Shown one piece after another: positions 16,942 through 26,324 of a stretch of DNA of 64,000 bases. Source of the stretch: Corynebacterium sputi DSM 45148 (GTDB lineage: Bacteria; Actinomycetota; Actinomycetes; Mycobacteriales; Mycobacteriaceae). Below the pieces are notes generated by a model that made no database searches, was not told the DNA's origin, and worked only from the letters and a program-made list of their open reading frames with translations. Made by a program: the position numbers and the translations under genes. Positions within the stretch are counted from its first letter, which is position 1. Every line of letters starts with the position of its first letter. The stretch is from assembly GCF_000427865.1 (NCBI RefSeq), contig NZ_ATYV01000002.1:150212-214211 (forward strand), written 5' to 3'.

Positions 16942-18024
16942 ATGTCTCACCTTCTCTTTGAGCCGATCTCGCTTCGCGGAATGACTGCGCGCAACCGCAT
17001 TTGGGTCCCGCCGATGTGCCAGTACTCGGTCGAGAGCCTCGACGGAGTCGCCGGCCAATGGCACCAAGTCCACTACGGGTCCTTGGCTCGCGGTGGCGCC
17101 GGCGCTGTGATCGTGGAAGCCACCGGCGTGGTACCCGAAGGCAGGATCTCTGCAAAGGACCTCGGGCTGTGGAATGACGAGCAGCGCGACGCCCTCTCCC
17201 CCATCGTTGCCTTCATGAAGGACCAGGGCGCAGCCGCCGGTATCCAGTTAGCTCACGCAGGTCGCAAGGCCTCAAACTGGCCCGAATGGGGTACTGATAA
17301 TGACGGCAGCATGAGCATCGCCGATGGTGGCTGGGAAACTCATGCTCCCTCAGCGATCCCCTTCCCTGGGATGATTGAACCGCGGGCACTAGAGGACTCC
17401 GAGATCGAAGGTCTCGTCCAGTCCTTCGCGGAGTCTGCCCGTCGAGCCATGGAGGCAGGATTCGATTTCGTCGAAATCCACGCCGCCCATGGCTACCTCC
17501 TGCATGAGTTCCTCTCGCCGTTGAGCAACGAGCGCACCGACAACTATGGCGGCTCCCCAGAAAACCGGGCACGTTTCCTTCTTGAGGTCCTCGACGCCGT
17601 CCGCGCCGAGGTCGGTGAGTCTGTGCCGGTACTGGTGCGGATCTCCGCCACGGACTGGACTGATGGAGGCTTAACTCTCGACGACACTGTGCAGATCAGC
17701 CGCTGGCTCCGAGAGCACTCCGCAGACCTGGTGGATGTCTCTACCGGCGCTAACGTTCCTGCCCAGATTCCGGTTGGACCGGGCTACCAGGTGCGATTCG
17801 CCGATGGCATCCGCAACCGGGCGGGGATTGCTACCGCAGCAGTCGGAATGATCAATGAGCCCTTCCAGGCCGAGCAGATCCTCGCTACCGGCCAGGCTGA
17901 TGTGGTTCTCATCGGCCGCGAAATGCTGCGCGACCCGCACTTCCCGCTGCGGGCCGCTCAGGCATTGCGATACAAAGATTCAGCCACCATCACCCCGCCG
18001 CAGTACGGCCGGGCCTGGCGCTAA
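16942..18024 (+). CDS. Old yellow enzyme, YqjM-type NADH:flavin oxidoreductase
   Basis: A 360-residue FMN enzyme with a TIM barrel that reduces activated C=C bonds using NAD(P)H. The PPMCQYS motif (about residues 24-30) carries the Cys typical of YqjM-type ene-reductases. Substrate- and flavin-binding residues are in IQLAHAGRKAS (about 94-104) and VEIHAAHGYLLHEFLSP (about 176-192). The FMN phosphate loop region is near VLIGREMLRDP (about 316-326). It stands alone between two - strand units. The physiological substrate is unknown. Confidence 0.9.
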   Translation: MSHLLFEPISLRGMTARNRIWVPPMCQYSVESLDGVAGQWHQVHYGSLARGGAGAVIVEATGVVPEGRISAKDLGLWNDEQRDALSPIVAFMKDQGAAAGIQLAHAGRKASNWPEWGTDNDGSMSIADGGWETHAPSAIPFPGMIEPRALEDSEIEGLVQSFAESARRAMEAGFDFVEIHAAHGYLLHEFLSPLSNERTDNYGGSPENRARFLLEVLDAVRAEVGESVPVLVRISATDWTDGGLTLDDTVQISRWLREHSADLVDVSTGANVPAQIPVGPGYQVRFADGIRNRAGIATAAVGMINEPFQAEQILATGQADVVLIGREMLRDPHFPLRAAQALRYKDSATITPPQYGRAWR

Positions 18025-18039
18025 ATCTCAGGCCAGCGC

Positions 18040-18573
18040 TTAGGACGCCTCCTTGCCGAGCCAATCGGGATCATTCGGGTCCTCGCCGGCCGGGCCCGTG
18101 CCTGACTCCGTCGTAGAGGCGGCATGGGCCAGGTCGGTGCGGTCCTCCACGTTCGCATCGGCGGAGTCCGGGGCTCCGGTCCCACCGAAATTCGGCTTGG
18201 CCTCGAACGGGGTCTTGGTCATGATGCCCTTGAACTTCCGCAGATCCGGCCCGACGGTGATCGCGTGAACCCGCAACTGCGAGCGGTTCTGCCCTTCGTC
18301 GGTCTTCCACTTGTTCTGGTCCAGGCGGCCGTAGACGATCACAGACATACCTTTGCCGAGCGTGAGGAGGGCGTTCTCCGCCAACTTTCCCCAGCAGGAC
18401 ACGTCGACGAACGTCGTGGGACCGGAGTCCCACTCGCCAGCGAAGTTTCGCATGCGCTTGGATGAGGCGACGGAGAGCTGCACCATATAGGCCGGCTCGC
18501 CATCCTCTTTGTAGCTCCGCTTCGTCGGGTCCTTGGTCAAGTTCCCCACGATGATCAACGTTGAATCAGACAT
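18040..18573 (-). CDS. ssb: Single-stranded DNA-binding protein (second-type SSB)
   Basis: A 177-residue protein with one OB fold (residues about 1-110: LIIVGNLTKDP, FVDVSCWGKLAENA, VIVYGRLDQNKW). The C-terminal tail is Gly/Pro/Asp-rich and ends DPDWLGKEAS. It lacks the canonical acidic DDDIPF-like tip through which the main SSB recruits partners. It fits the actinobacterial paralogue next to ettA (Rv2478c position) rather than the replicative SSB next to rpsF. The ATG at 18573 has AAGGGGGA ahead of it; longer in-frame extensions run into the upstream terminator region. Confidence 0.88.
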   Translation of the reverse strand: MSDSTLIIVGNLTKDPTKRSYKEDGEPAYMVQLSVASSKRMRNFAGEWDSGPTTFVDVSCWGKLAENALLTLGKGMSVIVYGRLDQNKWKTDEGQNRSQLRVHAITVGPDLRKFKGIMTKTPFEAKPNFGGTGAPDSADANVEDRTDLAHAASTTESGTGPAGEDPNDPDWLGKEAS

Positions 18574-18698
18574 GGTGGTATCCCCCTTGGTGAGTGTCTG
18601 GTGACATCCGACTCCGCGTCCGAGCACGTCGCCCGGGGAGCCGTTGGCGGCAACACTGCCCGCCCTACCCACCGAGCGAGCCTGCCCGAGCCATGAAA

Positions 18699-18767
18699 CA
18701 ACCCCCGGCTGTGGACAGATTTCCAACCGGGGAAAACCGGTGGAAGGGGCTGTGGGGCCGGGGGTTG
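18699..18767 (-). terminator. Inverted repeat downstream of the CopD-CtaG gene
   Basis: Arms CAACCCCCGGC (18699-18709) and GCCGGGGGTTG (18757-18767) are perfectly complementary over 11 bp with a long loop. Position after the stop at 18791 on the - strand suggests transcription termination. Confidence 0.5.
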
Positions 18768-18777
18768 TGGAGGGGGA

Positions 18778-18788
18778 CGTCGGGAAGC
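18778..18788 (+). repeat. Dispersed motif CGTCGGGAAGC (intergenic)
   Basis: The 11-mer CGTCGGGAAGC, here in ACGTCGGGAAGCGG, lies 2 nt beyond the stop codon of the CopD-CtaG gene. It is one of 11 exact copies in the window. Confidence 0.65.
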
Positions 18789-18790
18789 GG

Positions 18791-20992
18791 TTATTTACGC
18801 TTTCTACGCTTTTCTGCAGGTCCAACGGGGTCGCCGAGCGACACCCGGTGCCCGTCATCGACGACCCCGGTGTAGTACTCCGACTGCACATTGCTCGAAC
18901 GTCCCTCGGCCATGCCCTGAAGCATCGCGTTGTAGTCGTTGAGCTCCTGGTCGTGGTCGCGATCGGCCTTACGGTCGTAGCGCTTGGCCTCCTTCGCATC
19001 AGAGCGACGCCACTGCACAAACAGCGCTGCGGTGACCATGTACAGCGGGATCTCACCGACTGCCCAGGCGATGGCACCACCGGTGTTCTGGTCCGCCAGC
19101 AGATCCACCGCCCACGGCAGGGAGAGATCTCCGTAGTAGTCCGGGGCGATGACCGTACCGGTCTGCATCAGAGCCACACCGAAGAATGCGTGGAACGGCA
19201 GAGAGACCATCAGGACCAAGAGTCGGAGGGACTCGGGAGTGTGGTTCGGAGCGGCATCGACACCCACGATCACCCAGTAGAACAGATAACCGGAGATGAG
19301 GAAGTGCACGTTCATGAACAGGTGCCCGATGTGCTCCTCGGCCATCCACGCGTAGAGGCTGGTCATGTAGAGCAGGTAGAAACCAGCAACGAACTGGACC
19401 GTTGCGACGATCGGGTGCGTAAGGAACTTCGATACCGGGTTGTTGATGAACACCGCGAGCCATTCGCGAACGCCCGGCAACCCATCCCGGCCCGCCGGCT
19501 TCAGAGCGCGGAAAGCCAGCGTCACCGGTCCACCGAGAACCAGCATCACCGGGATGGCCATGGAGTACATCATGTGCGCCAGCATGTGCACGCTGAACTG
19601 CGCCGGCATGTAGACGCCCAGCGCCGACGATGAGGTGAACAGCAGCATCACGCAACCGGACAGCCACCAGATGGTGTTCGACAGCGGCCACTGGCCGCCC
19701 TTCTTCTTCTCCAAGTACAGCCAGTACAAGTATACCGAGGCCAACGCGATGGCGATCGTGCCGAAGAACAGGTCGAAGCGCCAAACGGTGAACATCGCCT
19801 CCCATCCAAACGGGATGTCCAGGTTGTAGCCCAGTCGCGCCTGCATCTGGGTCATCTCTGGCAGTTCGCCACCGCCACCGGCCTGATCCTGGAACTGCGG
19901 CGGCGGAGGGGTCCGGCCAAGCGCGACTGCAACGCCGATGGTGGCAGCCATGATGAGGATTTCCACCACTGCAAAGCGACGGAACATGCTTCCCGACGGA
20001 TCCTCATCCAACTTCGGCAACGTCACCTTTCGGTGGATATAGCCAATGAGACCAAGGATGACGATGGCGATGATCTTCACCAGAATCAATCGGCCGTAAT
20101 TGCTAGTGAACAGATCACCGAAGCTGATGGTGATCCAGGTGTTGACCACGCCGGACAGGCTCAGCGCGATGAACGACACCAGGGCAACGAAGCTGTAGCG
20201 ACGGGAGACCTCCCGCAGGAAGTCACCCTTTCGTCGGGCGTGCCCGAGCAACGCCATCAAACCGCCAACCCAAAACAGGGTGAAGGCGAAGTGGAAGATC
20301 ATCGAGTTGGTGCCGACATCGTGATTACCGCCAGAGGCGTTGTGGCTCACCGATGCCAGCGCGACAACCGACAGCAGCACCAGTGCGAAAAACACTGGCT
20401 GCCAGACCCAGCGATTGCTCATCAGGGCGAAGAGACCAGTCACCAGGCCCATCACACCAATGAGCAGCCAAGCAGGTGATTCACCGACCTGCTCCAGGGA
20501 CATCGACCAATAGGCCGGCTGGAGCGTCGTCGCCAAGGGCTGGCCGGAGACATCCGACAACGTCATCGGGATCTGCAGCAGTGCGATCAGGCCCCAGCAG
20601 ATCGCCGCCCATCCACCGACTCTCGACGCAGCCCAACCATCAAGGCTCAGCGAACCATCCTTGCGAGCCTTCGTGCCGAACGCGGCGAGCATGAACGAAC
20701 CAGTCGCCAGGGCTGCGAGGACCTCACCGCCGGACTTCGCCAGCGGCATTCCCACGGTCGTCACCAGACCCGGATCCGAGATACCCAGGGCCGCACGTGA
20801 CTCCTGGTTGAACAGAAGCGACAGTGCGCCGGCAACTACTCCTGCAACAACGGCAAAGACGACGTACCACCCCGTAGTCCGCTTCACTCCGCGCTTCTTC
20901 TTCGGGGCGGAGGGCGAAGTCGAGGAGGTGGAGTCGGTCGAACCGGAGGGGTTGTCGGCGGCGTCCGAAAGCTCTGTCTGCGCAGCACTCAT
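18791..20992 (-). CDS. CopD / CtaG fusion: copper-handling and cytochrome c oxidase assembly membrane protein
   Basis: A 733-residue polytopic protein, with a fusion architecture also seen in mycobacteria (Rv0102-like). After a Ser/Pro-rich cytosolic N-terminus, the first half (about 45-365) has eight or so helices of the CopD copper-import type. The second half (about 400-690) is a CtaG/Caa3-type domain with HMLAHMMYSMAIPVMLVLGG. It probably supplies copper to cytochrome oxidase. The C-terminus is highly charged (KRYDRKADRDHDQE). I chose the ATG at 20992; a GTG at 21016 is possible but neither has a strong ribosome binding site. Confidence 0.85.
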   Translation of the reverse strand: MSAAQTELSDAADNPSGSTDSTSSTSPSAPKKKRGVKRTTGWYVVFAVVAGVVAGALSLLFNQESRAALGISDPGLVTTVGMPLAKSGGEVLAALATGSFMLAAFGTKARKDGSLSLDGWAASRVGGWAAICWGLIALLQIPMTLSDVSGQPLATTLQPAYWSMSLEQVGESPAWLLIGVMGLVTGLFALMSNRWVWQPVFFALVLLSVVALASVSHNASGGNHDVGTNSMIFHFAFTLFWVGGLMALLGHARRKGDFLREVSRRYSFVALVSFIALSLSGVVNTWITISFGDLFTSNYGRLILVKIIAIVILGLIGYIHRKVTLPKLDEDPSGSMFRRFAVVEILIMAATIGVAVALGRTPPPPQFQDQAGGGGELPEMTQMQARLGYNLDIPFGWEAMFTVWRFDLFFGTIAIALASVYLYWLYLEKKKGGQWPLSNTIWWLSGCVMLLFTSSSALGVYMPAQFSVHMLAHMMYSMAIPVMLVLGGPVTLAFRALKPAGRDGLPGVREWLAVFINNPVSKFLTHPIVATVQFVAGFYLLYMTSLYAWMAEEHIGHLFMNVHFLISGYLFYWVIVGVDAAPNHTPESLRLLVLMVSLPFHAFFGVALMQTGTVIAPDYYGDLSLPWAVDLLADQNTGGAIAWAVGEIPLYMVTAALFVQWRRSDAKEAKRYDRKADRDHDQELNDYNAMLQGMAEGRSSNVQSEYYTGVVDDGHRVSLGDPVGPAEKRRKRK

Positions 20993-21106
20993 ACCGATCA
21001 GGGTAGCCCTCTGCACCTGTTTTTCTATCTCAGGTGGCTAGAGGGTTAGAATCACTGCGGTCTACCGATCGAGCGGAGGCGTATCCGTCCGATTCAGTGT
21101 GTCCAT

Positions 21107-21180
21107 GCCTCCGTAGCTCAGTGGATTAGAGCAGCCGGCTTCTACCCGGTTGGTCGAGGGTTCGAATCCTTCCGGGGGCG
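21107..21180 (+). tRNA. tRNA-Arg (TCT)
   Basis: Acceptor arms GCCTCCG and CGGGGGC pair. The D-arm region is GTAGCTCAGTGGATTAGAGCA. The anticodon stem GCCGG/CCGGT holds loop CTTCTAC with anticodon TCT, and the T-loop is TTCGAAT. CCA is not encoded. Confidence 0.95.
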
Positions 21181-21190
21181 CAATTGGGAG

Positions 21191-21236
21191 TGTCCCCACT
21201 AGCCCGGTCTTAACCAGGTTGGTGGGGGCAGTCTTC
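21191..21236 (+). terminator. Terminator of tRNA-Arg
   Basis: Arms TGTCCCCACT (21191-21200) and GGTGGGGGCA (21221-21230) pair imperfectly, followed by the T-rich GTCTTCTTCT. Confidence 0.7.
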
Positions 21237-21241
21237 TTCTC

Positions 21242-21772
21242 TCAGGAGACCAGCTCAGTGAACTGGGCGGAAGCATCCACTCGCCGAATCGCATCGACAA
21301 CAGCGTGGCGCCACCGGATCATTTCATCGGGGTGCGTGAGAACTCCATCGGCCGACAATGCCTCAATCACTCCGATGAACCCCTGACATCCTGTCCAACC
21401 ATCACCATGGCCGACGTACACCATGGTCCGGAAATTCTGCGCCACTTTATTTCCGTAGGTGTAAACGCTATCCCAGCCGCCGCTTTCCGCCTGCTGGATA
21501 TCAACTGTGTAGGTCCGCTTCATCACACCGTGTGCTTCGAGCGGGATACTGCGGACGATCATGTCTCGAACCGTTTCTGCGCTGGCTGACGCAGTAGAAA
21601 ACCCCACGTTAGTGTCCATCTGTTCCTGCCCGCGTTGGTGCTTGCCGCGTTGGAACACATGCTGGTTCGCTTTCGCACTGACCGAATCCATCATTTTTCC
21701 CCAGAGTATTGCACCCCCGATAAACACAGCGAGAATTGGAATGTAGCCCGGTGTCGAAAAGAGGAATTCCAT
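21242..21772 (-). CDS. Membrane-anchored hypothetical protein
   Basis: A 176-residue protein with one N-terminal hydrophobic segment (GYIPILAVFIGGAILWG, about residues 9-25), then a soluble region with no known motif (MIVRSIPLEAHGV, VYVGHGDGWTGCQGFIGV). I do not recognise it. The ATG at 21772 follows GGAAAGG; the frame extends to 21820 but without a better site. The upstream region is AT-rich. A fold related to polyketide-cyclase or SRPBCC domains is conceivable but not shown. Confidence 0.6.
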   Translation of the reverse strand: MEFLFSTPGYIPILAVFIGGAILWGKMMDSVSAKANQHVFQRGKHQRGQEQMDTNVGFSTASASAETVRDMIVRSIPLEAHGVMKRTYTVDIQQAESGGWDSVYTYGNKVAQNFRTMVYVGHGDGWTGCQGFIGVIEALSADGVLTHPDEMIRWRHAVVDAIRRVDASAQFTELVS

Positions 21773-21916
21773 GGAAGTGCCTTTCCGGGATAACTGGCGA
21801 TGACTGGCGATTAGTTTCACATGCTAAACAATCGCCAAATATCCAGACAGCCCCGATAAGTAGTGCCCCCGCAGACTACAAATAGCCTCATATATTCGGC
21901 TATTTAATTAAAGTTT

Positions 21917-23476
21917 TCAGAACCCACTGGTTTTTGTGGACCGGGCTGCGCCATCGGCCCTCGGGTCTGCCTCCGCAGTGACCACACCGTCCTTGATGTG
22001 GAGGGCGCTTAACCCGCTGGTAGATCCCCCGCCGTCATTTTCGTGATAGGCACCATTGCGTCCGGTGGCTCCGTAGTTCGGTGCGTCAATGGCGGACCTC
22101 AGAGACTTCTCCTGATCCACAACACCAACGATCGTCTTGATGACGTAGGACGGAATCGACCCGCCGCCGGGAGTTCCCAGTGCCATCACTGGTTCGCCGT
22201 TACCGAAAACAATCAACGGTGTCATCGTGGTTTTCGGTCGCACACCAGGGGCTCGCTGGTTCATTGCTTTGGCCGAAGAGCTGAAGTTCTTCAGCGAATT
22301 ATTTAGGAAGTAGCCGTCCTGCACTTCCCTGGTTCCGAAGTGCTGATGCAGCGTCGAGGTCACGCTTGCGATGCTGCCGCGAACGTCTCTGACGGTGATC
22401 TGCGAGGTCCCCTCCTCCGGATTGGGCAGATAGTTCCCTGCCATTCCGAACAGCGGGTTTGGTTCGATAGTGCCGATGGACGAATCGCGGTCAATCCGCG
22501 AGGCCTGCTCCATCAGGTGATCCTGATTGATGACCAACGAGTTCACGTAGGCCTCTGAAAAAGTTGGATCGACGGCCGGGTCCTGCATCCAGGTATTGCC
22601 GTTGGCCAACGCCAAGCGCTCGGCCTCGGTGACGAGGTGCGCCACAGTGTCCTCAGACTCGCCCTCCAATTCGACATGGTCGAGGATTCCAAGCGCCTCC
22701 CCAACGATCATCATTCCGGTGCCGGTAGACCCGGACCCGCACACGTCGTGTCCGCGATAACCGACGCAGAGCGCGTCTTCAGACTCAATACGATCGGAAA
22801 TGTCGAGTCCGCGGAGATACCCCGCGTAGTCCGGATTGGTCAGAGTGTCACCAGCGTCCGGCAACTGCCCTGACTCAGCTTCTGGCCAAGGCAATTCGTC
22901 CAGTCCCGCCTGGCGTCGTTCCAGGGCGCTTGCCAACCGCGAACTCGTCGTAAAGCCCTGCTCGGCTAGTTCAATTGCAGGAGCGAGGACTTCCTCGAAG
23001 ACTAAGGCTCCAAAGTCACTGTGGATGGTGGCCATGAGCACGGGCGTCTGTGGAATCCCAGTCAACGTGCCGCCTGCATCATCGGACGGAGCCTTGACGA
23101 CTCCGTCCCATGATCTGAGGTCCCCCGTTGTTGCGTCGTAGTAGACGGCGACTGCGCCGCCTCCAGGACCGGAAGATTGGGGCTCGGTCAATCCGAGGGT
23201 GAACTGCGCAGCCACAGCAGCATCAGCGGCGGTTCCGCCCTCTGCCAGGATTCGGCATGCGACGAACGATGCGTAGGGATCTGGAGTGACGACCAACGCG
23301 TCTTCTACAGTGCCCTCCGCCGACAAAGCGCCGGTGACCCCGACCGGACCGCTGCACGACGCTTCATTTCCCAGCGTCCGATGGACCGTTTCACTTACCG
23401 AGGTCGTGCAGGACACCAACAGCGCAGAAACCGTCGCCACGGCCAAAGACATCAGCGTGGGGCGGAATCTTTTCAC
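21917..23476 (-). CDS. ggt: Gamma-glutamyltransferase, lipoprotein
   Basis: An Ntn-hydrolase that cleaves gamma-glutamyl bonds of thiols such as glutathione, working outside the membrane. The 519-residue precursor starts with a lipoprotein signal peptide ending VSALLVSC (Cys about 23). The autoprocessing and catalytic Thr lies in GTSQITVRD, where most family members have TTHxSV; the Thr is kept but the following residues are unusual. ALGTPGGGSIPSYV provides the oxyanion and substrate-binding glycines. The GTG at 23476 follows AGGGAGAG, a better start than the ATG at 23539. Confidence 0.88.
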   Translation of the reverse strand: MKRFRPTLMSLAVATVSALLVSCTTSVSETVHRTLGNEASCSGPVGVTGALSAEGTVEDALVVTPDPYASFVACRILAEGGTAADAAVAAQFTLGLTEPQSSGPGGGAVAVYYDATTGDLRSWDGVVKAPSDDAGGTLTGIPQTPVLMATIHSDFGALVFEEVLAPAIELAEQGFTTSSRLASALERRQAGLDELPWPEAESGQLPDAGDTLTNPDYAGYLRGLDISDRIESEDALCVGYRGHDVCGSGSTGTGMMIVGEALGILDHVELEGESEDTVAHLVTEAERLALANGNTWMQDPAVDPTFSEAYVNSLVINQDHLMEQASRIDRDSSIGTIEPNPLFGMAGNYLPNPEEGTSQITVRDVRGSIASVTSTLHQHFGTREVQDGYFLNNSLKNFSSSAKAMNQRAPGVRPKTTMTPLIVFGNGEPVMALGTPGGGSIPSYVIKTIVGVVDQEKSLRSAIDAPNYGATGRNGAYHENDGGGSTSGLSALHIKDGVVTAEADPRADGAARSTKTSGF

Positions 23477-23636
23477 CGGGCTCTCCCTGCGGCAGTACGT
23501 AACGACGGTGTCCACACAAGAAACCTCACGGCCCTGCACCGGAACACTATCCAGGGCTCACAAATCATTACTGTTTTATAGAGAAGTTATCGTACACCGC
23601 TGTACCCCTTCGGACTTCACATAGCGAACGCGACGG

Positions 23637-25451
23637 TCAGCGGTTGACCTGCATCTCGCTTCCGTCAGCCGGATTGAGCTCGTCCACGTGTCCCTTCTCC
23701 GGTCCCTGCTGCTCCATCAGAGCCCAGAACTCGTCATTGAGACTGTCGATTTCCTCAGGCGAAGTCCGCGGATCCGCGGTCACCGCGACCCATGCCTCGA
23801 CCATGGCGTCCGCGTAGTTGTGTCCGTATCCCTCCGGTACCGCTGCGGCACCGGATAGATCTGCGGTGACCTGCCAGAACGTCACCCAAGGCAGCCAACT
23901 GAGGTTATCCATGCGCCCTGGGGCCACCGGCTCCTCGAGCCAGTCCGGAGTCGAATACAGCAAGGCCGGCGACCACCAGACGACCGGATCCGTCGGGTGC
24001 TGCACGTACATCACCCGGAACTCAGTTCCCCACTGCGGATCTTCGGCGCGGACCATAATGTCGTCTGCGTCGATCGCGAAGCGGATGCCGGAGGCCTCCG
24101 GCTGCTCTGGGCGGTACTCGGGGCTGCCATCAACGCGCTCTTCGATGAACCAACGGCGTACCTCATTGCCTTGGGGTGGGCCGATGAGGAGCATGCCGTC
24201 GGGAAGCACGCCTGCAGGCCACATGCTCATCAAACCTGATTCGGCGCCCTGGGTGCCCAGCGATTCGCCGTAGATATACAACTCCGGCCGCTCGTCTTCG
24301 GGGATCTCCATCCACCACTGCGAAATCGCGGTGACCAGTTCCCTACTCGGGCCCTCCGCGACATTGCGATCCAGAACCACACTCAATGCACTGGGCAAAA
24401 CGCCATACTGGGCTGAGGCGATGGCGGTGTCGCCGTCGTAGAGCAGCTCGAATGCCTGCGCCGCGACCGGATTCGCCCAGCCGGTACCTGTTACCGGCAT
24501 GATCAGCACCGCTTCACGAGAAGCCGCATCAGTACGGACCAGTTCGTCGACAATCAGGTCGACGCGCTCCTCCATCGTGTCGCCATTGCCAAGGCCCGCG
24601 TACAAACGAATCGGCTCGGTCGCAGGGCGGCCGGTGACCTCTTCGAGCTGCGCTGCGGTCCTACCGTCAGCAACGAAACGAGAACCCTCGTAGCCCAGAC
24701 CATCCCACGAGATTGCCGAACCAGGGCCCGCTGCACGCTCGGACACCTCCGGAGGCCAGATGTCCTGGCGGTAGGAATCATTGCGCTCTACGAAATAGCG
24801 CTCAGCGAGGGTCACTCCCACATAGGGCACAACGTTGCCGGCAATTAGCACAAGCGCCAGAATCACGCTGACCCAGGAGACCACCGACTTCGTCCCAGAA
24901 CTCAGCGGGGTGTGCTCGAGCAGCTCGGTAATTTGGTACGCCCACAGATTCATCACGCGGAACGCCATGACCAGGCCAAGCCACACCAACAAGGTCACCG
25001 GAATTGTGCCCAGGAAATGCCATGGCCCCGGAGGTGCCATGTCGAGCTCGCGAGCCTGTTCGCGCTGCTGACTGACAGAGCCCAAAACCGACAACGCCAC
25101 CACCACGACGAGCAGCAGCATCGCTCCTGCTTGGGTCCACGCCGCCGCCTGATGGTGCCGCGTCCAATTCGGGGCCTTTGCCGCAACTCCGAAGAGCAAC
25201 TCACTGATCTGCTTGCCCCATCGAGACATGATCGCTGTCCACAACATGTGCAGGCCAATGCCGAGCATGTAGCCAGCAACGGCGACAACTCCGGCGACCA
25301 ACCCCTGAATAATCCACGTGCGTGGAAGCAGCGACGGGGAGTACGCCGTCGGGACCACGATGGCGGCGACGATGAGCCCCCAGGTGTCGTAGGCCGTGAG
25401 GAGCTTCGGCTTCTCGTTCTCCTCGCGGTTGACGGTAGTGGTCTCTGACAT
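23637..25451 (-). CDS. Membrane alpha/beta hydrolase (PF10081-like)
   Basis: A 604-residue protein with about four to five N-terminal membrane helices (residues 25-215), then a soluble alpha/beta hydrolase domain. Its nucleophile elbow is YGESLGTQGAE (Ser in GESLG, about residue 415). Such proteins are conserved in Corynebacteriales and often sit near mycolate genes. Divergent from the cmrA-orn pair with a 75-nt shared promoter region, which suggests an envelope-lipid role by context only. I chose the ATG at 25451 rather than 25457 because it is the nearer of two adjacent starts. Confidence 0.8.
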   Translation of the reverse strand: MSETTTVNREENEKPKLLTAYDTWGLIVAAIVVPTAYSPSLLPRTWIIQGLVAGVVAVAGYMLGIGLHMLWTAIMSRWGKQISELLFGVAAKAPNWTRHHQAAAWTQAGAMLLLVVVVALSVLGSVSQQREQARELDMAPPGPWHFLGTIPVTLLVWLGLVMAFRVMNLWAYQITELLEHTPLSSGTKSVVSWVSVILALVLIAGNVVPYVGVTLAERYFVERNDSYRQDIWPPEVSERAAGPGSAISWDGLGYEGSRFVADGRTAAQLEEVTGRPATEPIRLYAGLGNGDTMEERVDLIVDELVRTDAASREAVLIMPVTGTGWANPVAAQAFELLYDGDTAIASAQYGVLPSALSVVLDRNVAEGPSRELVTAISQWWMEIPEDERPELYIYGESLGTQGAESGLMSMWPAGVLPDGMLLIGPPQGNEVRRWFIEERVDGSPEYRPEQPEASGIRFAIDADDIMVRAEDPQWGTEFRVMYVQHPTDPVVWWSPALLYSTPDWLEEPVAPGRMDNLSWLPWVTFWQVTADLSGAAAVPEGYGHNYADAMVEAWVAVTADPRTSPEEIDSLNDEFWALMEQQGPEKGHVDELNPADGSEMQVNR

Positions 25452-25526
25452 GGCCACAATTGTGCCGTATCAGTGCACTACACTCGGGCCTCGGCAGCAC
25501 TTTCGATACGTCTCCGGAGGACCCGC

Positions 25527-26324
25527 ATGGCACTTCCCGCACCCCACAGCGATTTTCGGGCGGTGGTGACCGGCGCATCTTCCGGCATCGGCCGCGCGTT
25601 GGCGCGAGAACTAGCACGTCGCGGACACAGTCTGGTTCTTGTCGCCCGCTCGGAAGACAAGATGCTCGCTCTGGCGGAGGAGCTGCGTAGCGATTCCGTT
25701 GCCGTCGATGTTCACCCGTGCGATCTCTCCGATGCTGAGGCTCGTGCAGAGCTCATTGAGGCGATCAACTGGGACGCGGTCTCAATCCTGATCAACTGCG
25801 CAGGCATTGCCACCTTCGGCAGGTACCAGACACTGGACCGTGCGTATGAACGCGCGCAGTTCGAACTGAACGCAACTGCGCTGTTCGATCTGACGGACGC
25901 AGCTTTACACCCGATGGTCGCCCGCGGCTCTGGTGCGATCCTTAATGTTGGCTCCGCCGCCGGCACGACCGTTGTGCCCAATAACGCGACGTACACCGGC
26001 ACGAAGGCCTTCGTAAACACCTTCACCGAGTGCCTGCACTACGACCTCAAGGGAACCGGCGTGCACTGCACTCTGCTTGCCCCGGGTCCGGTACGCCCGG
26101 ATGAGCGCGACGATGGCGCCAACGAGGTTGACGAAGCCATTCCGGACTTCCTGTGGACCTCCACCGACGACTGCGCTCGGGATTCGCTCAACGCACTCTC
26201 GTCCAACAAGCTTCGCGTTGTCCCAGGAATCCTTTCCAAGGGGATGAACGCTGCAGGAACCTTCCTGCCCAGGCGTATGGTGGCACCGGTCATCGGCAAG
26301 ATCTACGAGGGAATGAGCGAATAG
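25527..26324 (+). CDS. cmrA: Short-chain dehydrogenase, probable mycolate reductase CmrA
   Basis: A 265-residue classical SDR: NADPH motif GASSGIG (about residues 16-22), NAG-like [10 protein letters not shown] (about 90-99), catalytic Ser in NVGSAAGT and Tyr-x-x-x-Lys in TYTGTK. Orthology to CmrA (Rv2509; reduces the beta-keto intermediate to mature mycolate) is inferred from sequence type and from the gene next door being orn, as near Rv2511. ATG at 25527 follows GGAGGA. The stop overlaps the orn start by one base (TAGTG), so the two are translationally coupled. Confidence 0.82.
   Translation: MALPAPHSDFRAVVTGASSGIGRALARELARRGHSLVLVARSEDKMLALAEELRSDSVAVDVHPCDLSDAEARAELIEAINWDAVSILINCAGIATFGRYQTLDRAYERAQFELNATALFDLTDAALHPMVARGSGAILNVGSAAGTTVVPNNATYTGTKAFVNTFTECLHYDLKGTGVHCTLLAPGPVRPDERDDGANEVDEAIPDFLWTSTDDCARDSLNALSSNKLRVVPGILSKGMNAAGTFLPRRMVAPVIGKIYEGMSE

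Noticed and set aside
18644..19633. 329-aa frame on the + strand at the end of the CopD-CtaG gene
   Set aside because: Antisense of a membrane protein, no start signal, no motif.
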